Under the pieces are notes generated by a model. That model was not told where the DNA came from, did no database searches, and worked only from the letters and a program-made list of their open reading frames with translations. 38,057 bases of DNA from Marinicella sp. (GTDB lineage Bacteria > Pseudomonadota > Gammaproteobacteria > Xanthomonadales > Marinicellaceae): NCBI GenBank assembly GCA_028284365.1, contig JANQRW010000053.1:1-38057 (forward strand), written 5' to 3'. Positions 17,815 to 25,254 of the stretch are shown here, piece by piece. Position 1 is the stretch's first letter; each line of letters begins with the position of its first letter. Position numbers and translations under genes: made by a program.

Positions 17815-18713
17815 TCAGGTGCTTTGATCTCACCATTTTTATGGCGCAACACAAAAGGTACTGACTCTAACTTTAGGCCTGTGTTAACTTGTACCACAAA
17901 ATGCAAATGTGGTCCTGTGGTGAAACCGGTGTTACCTGATTCGGCAATCTTTTGTTTGGCCTTAACCCTTTGACCGCGAGCAACTACGACTGATTCCAGT
18001 TTTAAATGGGCATAAACAGCCATGGAACCATCATCATGTAAGACACGTATATAGTTACCGCGTTGTAGGTTTTTTTTATCAGTGCCACCGTGATAAAAAT
18101 CATCAGCGATATCCATCACCACACCACCACGTGCTGCCAACACGGTGCTGCCTTCAGGCATGGCAATGTCTAAGGCAAACCGATTTTGTTCACCACTGTG
18201 ACTGAATTCTCCCAGCCAGCCCTGAGTGATGGCATAATGCTTGTTGGCTGGAAAAGGCAGTGAATAGACATACTCATCATTATGTATGACATTGGGGTCG
18301 CCTATGGATGATGAAACATTGTATTGAAATGACCAGGCCATGTATTTTTCTTTTGGTCTGACTTTGGCCAGATAAAACTCAGTATTACCAGGTACTATGT
18401 AAGTTTTTGGCCATGCCGGTTCAACCACCACATTTTCGCTCTGCAAAACATCTATAAAAACTTCAACCGGGCCATGGTAGCGGTTAATGGCATAAAATTC
18501 TGGTGACTCTTTAGTGCCTCGGTTGATGACTTTCAGTTCATATTCCGTGTCTTCAGGGCGTACCTGCCAGCTTTCAAACTCATCGGTGTCTTGAGGCGGC
18601 TTGTCTGAATAGTGGGTGATACCATTTTCGTCTGTGTGTTTGTAGTATTTTTTAGGCAGTGTATCTGTCACAACCAACAAAGAAGACAGAACCACCAATG
18701 TGCGCAATATCAT
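17799..18713 (-). CDS. Exported M23-family (LytM-fold) protein with DUF4124-like N-terminus
   Basis: 304 residues. After a signal peptide (MILRTLVVLSSLLVVTDTL) comes a short DUF4124-like module (KKYYKHTDENGITHYSDKPP), then a beta-rich middle domain and, from about 155, a peptidase M23 domain. Zinc-site residues seen are D182 (RFALDIAMPEGS), H236 (VYAHLKL), and H269/H271 (GPHLHFVV). The first His of the family's HxxxD motif is replaced by Arg (R178), although H172 lies nearby. This departure is also seen in relatives I recall with a YAVDFAMPEGTPV-type sequence, so the branch may be a degenerate or regulatory LytM protein or may use another ligand. Expected place is the periplasm, acting on or binding peptidoglycan. 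The gene is monocistronic and convergent with the large exported protein gene. Confidence 0.85.
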   Translation of the reverse strand: MILRTLVVLSSLLVVTDTLPKKYYKHTDENGITHYSDKPPQDTDEFESWQVRPEDTEYELKVINRGTKESPEFYAINRYHGPVEVFIDVLQSENVVVEPAWPKTYIVPGNTEFYLAKVRPKEKYMAWSFQYNVSSSIGDPNVIHNDEYVYSLPFPANKHYAITQGWLGEFSHSGEQNRFALDIAMPEGSTVLAARGGVVMDIADDFYHGGTDKKNLQRGNYIRVLHDDGSMAVYAHLKLESVVVARGQRVKAKQKIAESGNTGFTTGPHLHFVVQVNTGLKLESVPFVLRHKNGEIKAPEIGPI

Positions 18714-18956
18714 GGGCTTAATTTATCAAAATCACCACAAAACAACAAGTTAGGTTTTACTTGTTCTTTAAGAAAAACATGGTCGATATCAATCATAGAT
18801 TAGCTGTTAGAGAAATTTTAAATGTATACGTTAGAACACAAATTAATTGAGCATTTGATGATAATGATATATATTTATACCCAATGTGTGTTGTGCAATG
18901 AGCGTGTTTCGATTAATTAATCACGCAGAAATATAAACCATGTAAGGGAGCATCTT

Positions 18957-19172
18957 ATGTTTGGTACAACTGTAAAGGAACAGCCAATTGAGAATATCCG
19001 TAACAAAAAGTTCGATCTCAACGACAGCACACAAATTCAACGCCACATCAAAGAACTACAGAAAGAAATGGTGCGCCTGTCTTTTCAGCCCAACAGCAAA
19101 GCAGATATTGAAGCAGTGGTGACGGAGATGAATTATTTGAGGGATTGTTTAAGAAAAGCCAAACAGGCTTGA
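18957..19172 (+). CDS. 71-residue helical protein, paralogue of the gene at 9323
   Basis: Good ribosome site (AAGGGAG, eight bases before ATG). The product is soluble and highly helical. Its middle (HIKELQKEMVRLSFQPNS) and end (YLRDCLRKAKQ) align without large gaps with the 61-residue protein at 9323-9508, so both belong to one small family. The N-terminal 20 residues are not shared. It sits at the last conserved-looking position before the AT-rich decayed segment begins. No function is known to me; a helical-hairpin adaptor or nucleic-acid-binding role is only a guess. Confidence 0.72.
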   Translation: MFGTTVKEQPIENIRNKKFDLNDSTQIQRHIKELQKEMVRLSFQPNSKADIEAVVTEMNYLRDCLRKAKQA

Positions 19173-19317
19173 TAACGACAAACTCAAACAGTTATCTACA
19201 TAGTCTTGACAGGGTACATTCATAATAAGCAAATGACAAGGTTAGGTATATAATCAAAAATAGAAAAGTCATAACGAATTGAATCATACCAATGTTGATT
19301 AATGCAGAAATGAACAT

Positions 19318-19587
19318 ATGAAAAAGTGCTACATGTGTAATAAAGAAGGGGTTACAAAAGAGCATGCTCCACCTCAGTCTTTATTCTTACAAGGTTTTCG
19401 TGACCAATTAATTACTGTTCCATCTTGTTATGACCATAATAATAAGCAGTCTGATGATGTAGAGTTCCTGAGGGTACTTTTAACATTTTCAGCTGGTACA
19501 ACTTCTAATGTGGCTTTTGATGTTTTCAGGAGAAAAATTTTAAAAGACATAAAGCGCAAGCCTAGAAAATATGGACAATATATATGA
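19318..19587 (+). pseudogene. Truncated HNH-like zinc-binding protein
   Basis: The 89 residues begin MKKCYMCNKEGVTKEHAPPQ and continue with VPSCYDHNNKQSDD. The order CxxC, EHxPP, C..HN is that of HNH-nuclease-like proteins of mobile DNA and defence loci, in which two Cys pairs hold a zinc ion. Such proteins are usually 250 residues or more, so this looks like the N-terminal remnant only. At the stop, shifting by one base gives a further 15 residues (about NIYESFEIFGITPKY) before another stop, so the tail is also broken. It opens the AT-rich segment. Whether the 89-residue form is made is unknown; an intact short gene is the alternative. Confidence 0.5.
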
Positions 19588-19906
19588 GTCATTTGAAATA
19601 TTTGGTATAACTCCTAAATATTGATAGAGCGAAATGTAAATTGAAAGGGAGTTAAGAGGTAAACCCTCTTACAAGATGCAATTTAAACAAATATTCAGCG
19701 GAGTGAAAATGTTTGTGCCCAAATTGCAATCTTGCCATCACATTCTTCACCTAAACTTTACAATGTAATTCTCACTAATAATTCGTCCCAAATTCGAGTC
19801 GCCTACGGCGACTGAACCATTGCTGGAGAAAAGAAAAAATATATTGTCAGATAGGTCTGCTTCTCAAACAAGTTGATTTTTGGGATAAAGTATACCTTCG
19901 TTTATT
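19588..19906. other. Gene-free stretch with three inverted repeats
   Basis: No gene seen. It holds a perfect 7-bp hairpin TAAGAGG/CCTCTTA (19653-19671); directly after it an inverted repeat CAAGATGCAATTT (19672-19684) and AAATTGCAATCTTG (19721-19734) with one extra base in the right arm; and a 7-bp triloop hairpin AGTCGCC-TAC-GGCGACT (19797-19813). These could be a terminator plus a structured RNA or remains of a mobile element. Confidence 0.55.
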
Positions 19907-20206
19907 TTATAGTATTTCAAGCTTAGAAATATAATAGTTACCGAAGGGTATTTTTTTAAAAGATGCTTGAATACTCTTGCCGCCTTCAACCTTTACCTCT
20001 AAAGAAACTGTATGGAATAAAAAAAGCACATGATGAGAAGCTGTGACTACTTCTAATTGATTTTTATTTATATCTTCTTTTTCAGAAAGGACATTAAGGG
20101 CTTCTTCAAATTGGTTTTTTTTATTAGGAACAACAGAAGCAATTCCGCATAATGCTATGAATGAACCAACCATAAAATACCACTTCCTTTTACCATCTAA
20201 TTTCAT
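19907..20206 (-). CDS. Small membrane-anchored protein, unknown
   Basis: 99 residues. A basic start (MKLDGKRKWY) leads into one hydrophobic segment (FMVGSFIALCGIASVV), an uncleaved anchor or a signal peptide. The remainder (about 70 residues) is polar with alternating beta-like stretches (VLFLFHTVSLEVKVEGG, FGNYYISKLEIL), giving a periplasmic domain. I do not recognise it. It is on the same strand as the cysteine-rich exported protein upstream, separated by a MITE-like inverted repeat, so the two may once have been neighbours in one operon. Base composition is AT-rich like the rest of this segment. Confidence 0.55.
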   Translation of the reverse strand: MKLDGKRKWYFMVGSFIALCGIASVVPNKKNQFEEALNVLSEKEDINKNQLEVVTASHHVLFLFHTVSLEVKVEGGKSIQASFKKIPFGNYYISKLEIL

Positions 20207-20252
20207 TTTTCAACCTTTAAAAATATAAAAACAATTATTTTTCAATAACTGC

Positions 20253-20360
20253 CAAACTTCTGCATAACTTGAATTCTAATGTAGAAAAATTAAAACCAGT
20301 AAAGGGGCAGTTTTCACCCTTTTTTCTAAGAATTTAGAACTGCTGTATTGCAGAAGTTTG
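20253..20360. repeat. MITE-like 108-bp element with inverted ends
   Basis: The ends are perfect 12-bp inverted repeats, CAAACTTCTGCA (20253-20264) and TGCAGAAGTTTG (20349-20360). The similarity continues imperfectly to about 27 bp, including TTCTAA in both arms at the same distance. The interior is AT-rich and non-coding. No clear target-site duplication flanks it. It may instead be a large terminator hairpin for the gene upstream on the minus strand. Confidence 0.55.
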
Positions 20361-20370
20361 ACGATACTTA

Positions 20371-21042
20371 TTATTGTTCTTCTTCAGGAAAGTCAGGGTG
20401 TCTGCCACCGTGTCCATCTATAAAATAAGGAATGCCAGTTAACCAACCATTAATCCCTGGATATAATGAAGTAGGAATAACAGAACCACCAGAATCAGGG
20501 TCAGGACAAGGTTGACAAGTACAGTTAGTGCTTCTAAAACCCAAAAAACATGTTGTTGAAACTGAACTCACTCCACATGCGCAAGTAGATCCACAATAAG
20601 CATGCTCTCCTCCTGCGGATAAAGCACAGAGACCTTGTGAAATTACAATTCCTGCTCCAATGGCACATGCCGGACATTTCGCTTGGTTATTTTCGTCAGC
20701 ATTGTCAAATACATTAATTATTCTTGGAATATCCAGTACTCCAACCACTTCTTTTTTATAACTAATTGTTGCAATTTTATCTTCAACAACATACTGATAT
20801 TCAATTCCATTAATTATCATCGGAATTTTGTTGCTTGAAATATCATAATCATTACTCAACCGTATATTTAACGAGCGATCACCTAATTCTTTTACTAATA
20901 TCGAAAAAGCATCCATTTCAAACTGTGACAAAGTGATGCTATCACCATTTGTTCCATTTAAGGTTATCAAAGCTTCATTTGTTGCAGAAATACCTTCGAA
21001 ACTAATGAATAACAATAAACATATAACTAATTTTTTAATCAT
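20371..21042 (-). CDS. Exported cysteine-rich protein, unknown
   Basis: 223 residues with a clear signal peptide (MIKKLVICLLLFISFEGISA). About residues 22-115 form a polar, beta-leaning domain. Residues about 120-185 hold ten cysteines in a compact Gly/Ala/Ser-rich zone (CPACAIGAGIVISQGLCALS, AYCGSTCACG, TTCLG-like, NCTCQPCPDPDSGG), enough for five disulfides or metal binding after export. The tail (LYPGINGWLTGIPYFIDG, then HGGRHPDFPEEEQ) is Gly/Pro-rich. I do not know the family. A small secreted toxin, bacteriocin-like factor or surface protein are all possible, with no evidence to choose. It lies in the AT-rich segment beside mobile-element remains, so horizontal arrival is likely. Confidence 0.65.
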   Translation of the reverse strand: MIKKLVICLLLFISFEGISATNEALITLNGTNGDSITLSQFEMDAFSILVKELGDRSLNIRLSNDYDISSNKIPMIINGIEYQYVVEDKIATISYKKEVVGVLDIPRIINVFDNADENNQAKCPACAIGAGIVISQGLCALSAGGEHAYCGSTCACGVSSVSTTCFLGFRSTNCTCQPCPDPDSGGSVIPTSLYPGINGWLTGIPYFIDGHGGRHPDFPEEEQ

Positions 21043-21243
21043 CTAATTCTCTTTCTTGTTAAATTATATTTGCCAACATTAATTCTGTTTGCACAAATGA
21101 ATTTTATCCAAAATAAAAATAAAATGATACATAAAAATACTTACAAAATAATAAAAAACGTACAATGAAATCTTGTAGATTAGATTTGTAATTCCTAATT
21201 TATAGTTACAATTGTATCAATAAATGTTATTTATATTATTCCG

Positions 21244-22132
21244 ATGAATTCAATACAAGCTAAACAAATTCCAATTGAGAATTTTTTAGGCAGGCTTAAC
21301 CATAAACCTGTTAAAACCTCAGGTGCTGATTTGTGGTATCACAGCCCATTAAGACAAGAGGATAAAACACCCTCATTCAAGGTCAATACTATCCTCAATA
21401 CTTGGTATGACTTTTCATATGGCGGGGGTGGCTCGATCATTGATTTACTCATGACGATGTATAACGATGACGTTTCTTGTGTTTTAAACCGTCTTTCATC
21501 AAGTTATGGTGTTGTATCACCTGTAAGACAGTTTGAGACTGCCAGAGCGCAAAAAAACCTACTGTTAGCAAACTTAAACTTGAGAGTGTTACCCATATTT
21601 TTGAGAAAGGTTTGTATGCCTTTCTGAAAGACCGTTGTATTGATGTGGATATAGCGAAGCAATACCTGAAACAAATCTATTTCACCATCACAGGTAGTGA
21701 TAACAAGTGCTTTGCACTGACTGTGGAAAATGATGTGGGGGGTATGAGTTTACTAATGGTCTAAAAATGAAAGGCTATATAGGAAATAAAGCCATAACTA
21801 CTATTAAGAACGACCAAAATAAAAATGTTGCTGTATTCGAGGGTATGATGGGCTTTTTGAGTTTTTTAACCCATCAGAACATCACAGATTTTCAAAGTTC
21901 TGCCATCATCATGAACTCTGTCGCCATGAAAAGCGAAACACTCAAAGCTATCCAATCAGATGAGTTTGAGAAAGTTTATTTGTTCCTAGATAACGATAAC
22001 GCTGGTGATGATGCTAAAACGTTTTTTACCGATGGGCTTGATCTTGAGATGGTTGATAAATCAGGAATTCATTCAGATTTTAAAGACTACAATGACTTTT
22101 GGATAAGTCGGGCAAACAAAATTGAAAAATAA
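21244..22132 (+). pseudogene. Frameshifted CHC2/Toprim primase of Bacteroidota mobile-element type
   Basis: Three reading frames join into one protein. Frame 1 (from 21244) gives the primase N-terminal region, SPLRQEDKTPSFKVN then TWYDFSYGGGGSIIDL, where aromatic residues stand in place of the zinc-binding cysteines. A shift near the A7 run at 21551-21557 opens SVTHIFEKGLYAFLKDR and onward. A second shift at the G6 run near 21737-21742 restores YEFTNGLKMKGYIGNKAITT, then VAVFEGMMGFLSFL and VYLFLDNDNAGDDAKTFF, the Toprim core with its Glu and DxDxAG acidic residues. The motif order and wording are those of toprim-domain proteins in Bacteroidota integrative elements (family recollection). The gene is inactive as written unless the shifts are sequencing errors or are read through. 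Confidence 0.75.
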
Positions 22133-22147
22133 AATAGGAGAAGAAAA

Positions 22148-23011
22148 TTGGATTTAGAAAGTATCTTTAAAACATTCGCTCAAGAAATTACTGCCATACA
22201 ACAGCAAAAATCAAACCATCAGAGGTTGGCAAAACAGTCCTTCGAGCAAACAAACAGAACCATAGAACAGATTAAGGAATCCGAGGGAAAAATTGATGAT
22301 TTTACTTCTGCTGAAAGCATGTCCTTTCTTGATGTCAATGGTGAGCGTAAATTTTATGGGCACAGCACCCAAACCTTTGAAGACTTGAAATAAAATCAAA
22401 TCCATTTGTATAAGCTCCAGTTACAATGGTTGCTGGTAAATGCCTACGAGTACTTTGAAATATATCTGAAAAATCTATATGCATTATGTTGGAACAATGA
22501 AAACATTTGGAGGTTGAAACATATTGGCTCATTAACTCGTCAAGAAGCGAATGAGCTTAGTATTGAAAGAATAAAAGAACTGGCGTTTAAAGTTGAGCCT
22601 AACGAAATTTTAAATATTTTCAGGAACAAAATTCCAAATATTTCATCATTTGAAACTAATAATAAAATGGAAGTTGACCTTAAATTTTTTATCAAAGTTA
22701 TTGAAAAAATCAGGCATATTGTTGTTCACAACAATGGCTATATAAAGAACATGGATAAGTTTCAAGAAAAAGTATTTAAGGAACTGGGTTATGCGCAGAA
22801 TTCTGACAAAGCAAAAGAACTAACCGGCAGTTTTTTATTATTGGTTGATGAAGGTCATTTCATTGACCTCAGAAAGTTAGTTGATAAAGAACATGACTTC
22901 TTGCCTATCGAATACTGTAGATTTAGCATATTGATTGAAAAAATGATGTGTTATGCAGACCTGTTGAGAATGGAAGTTAAGAATTACCTTAAACAGAATA
23001 AAATATTGTGA
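22148..23011 (+). pseudogene. HEPN-type (Rx4H) gene interrupted by one in-frame stop
   Basis: A TTG start (22148) has a good AGGAG site seven bases upstream. The frame runs 81 codons (helical, FKTFAQEITAIQQQK...FYGHSTQTFEDLK), meets a TAA at 22391-22393, and continues open in the same frame to 23011. Reading across the stop gives FEDLK-stop-NQIHLYKLQLQWLLV, with continuous helix character, so one protein of about 287 residues seems ancestral. The second part has KIRHIVVHNNGY: R and H five residues apart, followed by Asn, the Rx4H catalytic signature of HEPN ribonucleases used in toxin-antitoxin and phage-defence systems. Alternatively the distal part is translated alone from TTG 22406. It follows the primase remnant by 15 bases, as if in one operon. 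Confidence 0.6.
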
Positions 23012-23261
23012 TTTTGACTGTTATGTGTAAATGATACAACGTATAAGCTTTTGGCAAACAGGTTTGTATACAAAAGATTGTAGTTGAGTTTGGTGCTGTG
23101 TTTTTTCCTGTAGCTTAAAAATTCACTTAAAACTTACACATTGTCAATTCTGTGTTCTCTCATGTTCTTTTGATAGGTGTTGATACGTCGTTGTTCCTAC
23201 TAAGTTTTCTGATTGTTATAACTTGTTTTTAGAAGTTTTTGAACTGATTTGAAACTGTAAA

Positions 23262-23281
23262 ATGGTGCCAGGAGAGGACTT
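23262..23281. repeat. Distal att core (copy of the tRNA-Leu 3' end)
   Basis: ATGGTGCCAGGAGAGGACTT repeats the sequence at 31427-31447 (ATGGTGCC, one extra C, then AGGAGAGGACTT) in direct orientation. In tRNA terms it copies the acceptor arm and half of the T arm plus the CCA end. Confidence 0.85.
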
Positions 23282-23338
23282 TTGGTGCTTTGTAAATTAT
23301 TGATATTAAATTGATTAATACAATACCTGTGTTTTTGT

Positions 23339-23357
23339 GCCAACAATTGTACCAACA
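23339..23357. other. Integrase arm-type sites, distal end
   Basis: TGCCAACAATTGTACCAACA holds two direct copies of T(G/A)CCAACA 11 bases apart. The block TGCCAACAATTGTACCA recurs with one mismatch at 31295-31311 beside the integrase. Such paired arm sites flank tyrosine-recombinase att cores. Confidence 0.65.
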
Positions 23358-23463
23358 TAAATGCAAAGTGATGCTCTTTTTTATGGGTTTTAGAACTTGG
23401 GTTGTTGATAGATATTATCGAATAATTAGTTAATAACGATAAAGAAATAATTGTAATCCATAT

Positions 23464-24570
23464 CTATTCATTACTTTCAGCAATATGAAGCAATTCACTA
23501 AATGCAAAAATAGCTGGTCTTCTACCTGCTGATTCTTGAACAGTTGTTATTACGCCTGATTCGCAAAGTTTATTTACAATACCATTTCCTGTGGGTCTGC
23601 CAAAATCTGCATATCGACATAATTCTGGTGCTGTAAATATTGGTTTATTGAAAATGAAGTCTAATGCAAGCATTGCGTATTGTGAATGAGTTGCTTCGTG
23701 AATGTCTCTTTTTGTTTCCTCATACAAGGCAACGATTTTTTGCCCTTTGTTTGTGTTTACTTCTGCTTGTGACTTTATTGCATTTAAAAAGAAAATTAAC
23801 CATTCGACCCATTGATTTTGCTCTGAAATCATTTGGAGCCTGTGATAGTACTCCTCTCGATTTCTTTCTAAGTATTGAGATATATAAAACATTGGAGCAT
23901 TGATGGCTTTTTTAAAATATAAGAATAATGGAATTAGTAGACGACCAATTCTTCCGTTGCCATCCAAAAATGGGTGTAAAAGTTCAAATTGGGCATGTAT
24001 TATCCCTGCCTGTATAAGCACATCTATATCATCAAATTGGATATATTCTTCAAATTTATTCAAATGATCTTGCAACTGTAATGGTGACGGTGGAATAAAA
24101 GTCGCATCTTCAATTTTACAGCCTTTGGGGCCTATCCAGTTTTGAGTTTTCCTAAACTTACCTGGTGCTTTATTTTGCCCTCTTACACTTTCAAGTAGTA
24201 TTTTATGTATCGAGAGCAATAAGCTCTTGTTTAATGGTCTATCCTTGATGTGTTCTTGAGCTTTTAATAGTGCCAGTCTGTAGTTTTGGATTTCTTGAAT
24301 ATCTTCGTTCTTCTGTTGGTCAAATCTCTTGCCTGATTCGTGTTTCAAAACTTCTTGTAAAGTTGCTTGAGTGCCTTCTATTTTAGAAGATAATACAGCC
24401 TCTTGATTTGCTAATGGTGAGAGTAACACAATAGGGTTAATCATTGAGATCATAATGCCATCAAATCTTGCCAGAGATGAATTTGCTTTTCCTAAAATAT
24501 GTGTCAGTTCTCCTGTCTGAAGGTTCTTAAGTGGTAATTCGCTTGGTATATAAGGTATTTTAGACATCAT
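23464..24570 (-). CDS. Fic-family protein with N-terminal autoinhibitory motif
   Basis: 368 residues. The Fic core HPFLDGNGRIGR is at 199-210, complete with the catalytic His, the phosphate-binding GNG and the final Arg, so AMP (or another nucleotide) transfer from NTP is expected. Upstream, S61-S-K-I-E65-G66 fits the (S/T)xxxE(G/N) inhibitory helix; placed before the Fic core it makes this a class II Fic. The first 50 residues match the Fic_N domain; residues about 300-360 form a winged helix (FTAPELCRYADFGRPTGNGI) able to bind DNA. This layout is common in bacterial Fic proteins, often in mobile DNA, with roles in toxin-antitoxin-like or regulatory control; no antitoxin partner is adjacent. 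It is the last gene of the island, bordered upstream by the 46-bp repeat array. Confidence 0.92.
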   Translation of the reverse strand: MMSKIPYIPSELPLKNLQTGELTHILGKANSSLARFDGIMISMINPIVLLSPLANQEAVLSSKIEGTQATLQEVLKHESGKRFDQQKNEDIQEIQNYRLALLKAQEHIKDRPLNKSLLLSIHKILLESVRGQNKAPGKFRKTQNWIGPKGCKIEDATFIPPSPLQLQDHLNKFEEYIQFDDIDVLIQAGIIHAQFELLHPFLDGNGRIGRLLIPLFLYFKKAINAPMFYISQYLERNREEYYHRLQMISEQNQWVEWLIFFLNAIKSQAEVNTNKGQKIVALYEETKRDIHEATHSQYAMLALDFIFNKPIFTAPELCRYADFGRPTGNGIVNKLCESGVITTVQESAGRRPAIFAFSELLHIAESNE

Positions 24571-24687
24571 GCTTTACTTTTGTAACGGAACATTTGTGTT
24601 TCATATTTTTGAATAAGTTTAACACAAATAAATTTGTGTTTATTTAGCTATACACAAATATTTATTAAACAAAGCAAATAAAAATGG

Positions 24688-24915
24688 TGAAAAGAGGTTT
24701 TCTAGCACGTTAGAAAACAATTTTCGGACACTATAAAAAGAGTTATTGCGTATGTTAGATAATCAGTTTTCCGACACCGTAAAAGGAGTTTTTACATACG
24801 TTAGTGATGAATTTCTTGCGACTGTAAAAAGGGAATTTTCCCACGCTATAAAAAAGGTTTTGCAGTATGTTAGATATTGAATTTATCGGCACTGTAAAAA
24901 GAGCATCACTGAGTT
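24688..24915. repeat. Degenerate 46-bp tandem repeat array
   Basis: Units start at about 24688, 24733, 24779, 24824, 24848 and 24894, giving spacings 45, 46, 45, 24 and 46. Each begins (G/A)TAAAA(A/G)G(A/G)G, goes through a T run, then CACGTTAG, TATGTTAG or ATACGTTAG, an AT-rich stretch and ends C(G)GACAC(T/C). The fourth unit is cut short and the sixth partial. The units differ at many positions yet keep the anchor boxes, suggesting binding-site constraint. It is non-coding and lies between the Fic gene and its upstream neighbour. Confidence 0.85.
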
Positions 24916-25254
24916 TCTTAAGTCCTTAAAAAAAGGAAGCTCTAAACAATTTCTGTTTAATAAGTTTCATGCACATTAGTGTGAATTTCTGAACCAATAC
25001 GCGCGTACGCGTACATATGCAAAAACTCTGACCTTCTCGTACATGAGTAATAATTCAAATGGTCACATATTAGAAATTTAAGTGAACCAAAAATTAGCAT
25101 GTACGTCCTGTCCGTTCCCCTAAGGGAGGGGGATGAGACGTACACGCATCGTTTTATGGCTCAAACGTAGGCATGGCGGCGTTTTGGCCGTTTATCTTGG
25201 TAATGTCTAACAAATCAGGGTTATTGTTCTTATAGTGCTGAGTAAATATAACAT
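24916..25254. other. Gene-free structured segment with nested palindromes
   Basis: No gene supported. It holds the alternating palindrome CGCGTACGCG (within about 25000-25016), two further CGTACA-type motifs, and a nested hairpin: outer stem TGTACGTC (25100-25107) with GACGTACA (25137-25144), inner stem CCCCT (25117-25121) with AGGGG (25127-25131). In an island of about 36% GC this GC-rich folded block is conspicuous and may be an origin, a packaging site or a structured RNA. Confidence 0.6.

Larger units (their letters stand above)
23012..23463. other. Gene-free left boundary of the island
   Basis: No gene seen. This AT-rich stretch holds the distal att core (23262-23281) and the left integrase arm-type sites (23339-23357), both listed separately. 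The part to the left of the att core would be old chromosome or the older decayed element. Confidence 0.6.

Noticed and set aside
19200-23261. Second island in tandem at the same tRNA
   Set aside because: I looked for another copy of AGGAGAGGACTT or CCTGGGCACC to the left of 23,262 and saw none, so the decayed segment's boundaries remain unknown.
24688-24915. CRISPR array
   Set aside because: Repeats are contiguous and diverged, with no constant repeat alternating with unique spacers, and no cas genes are present.
24957-25145. 62-codon minus-strand frame in the structured segment
   Set aside because: No ribosome site, odd composition, and fully explained by the palindromic, non-coding block.
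24916-25254. Conjugative transfer origin
   Set aside because: The palindromes invite it, but no relaxase gene is in the island, so an oriT claim is not supported beyond structure.
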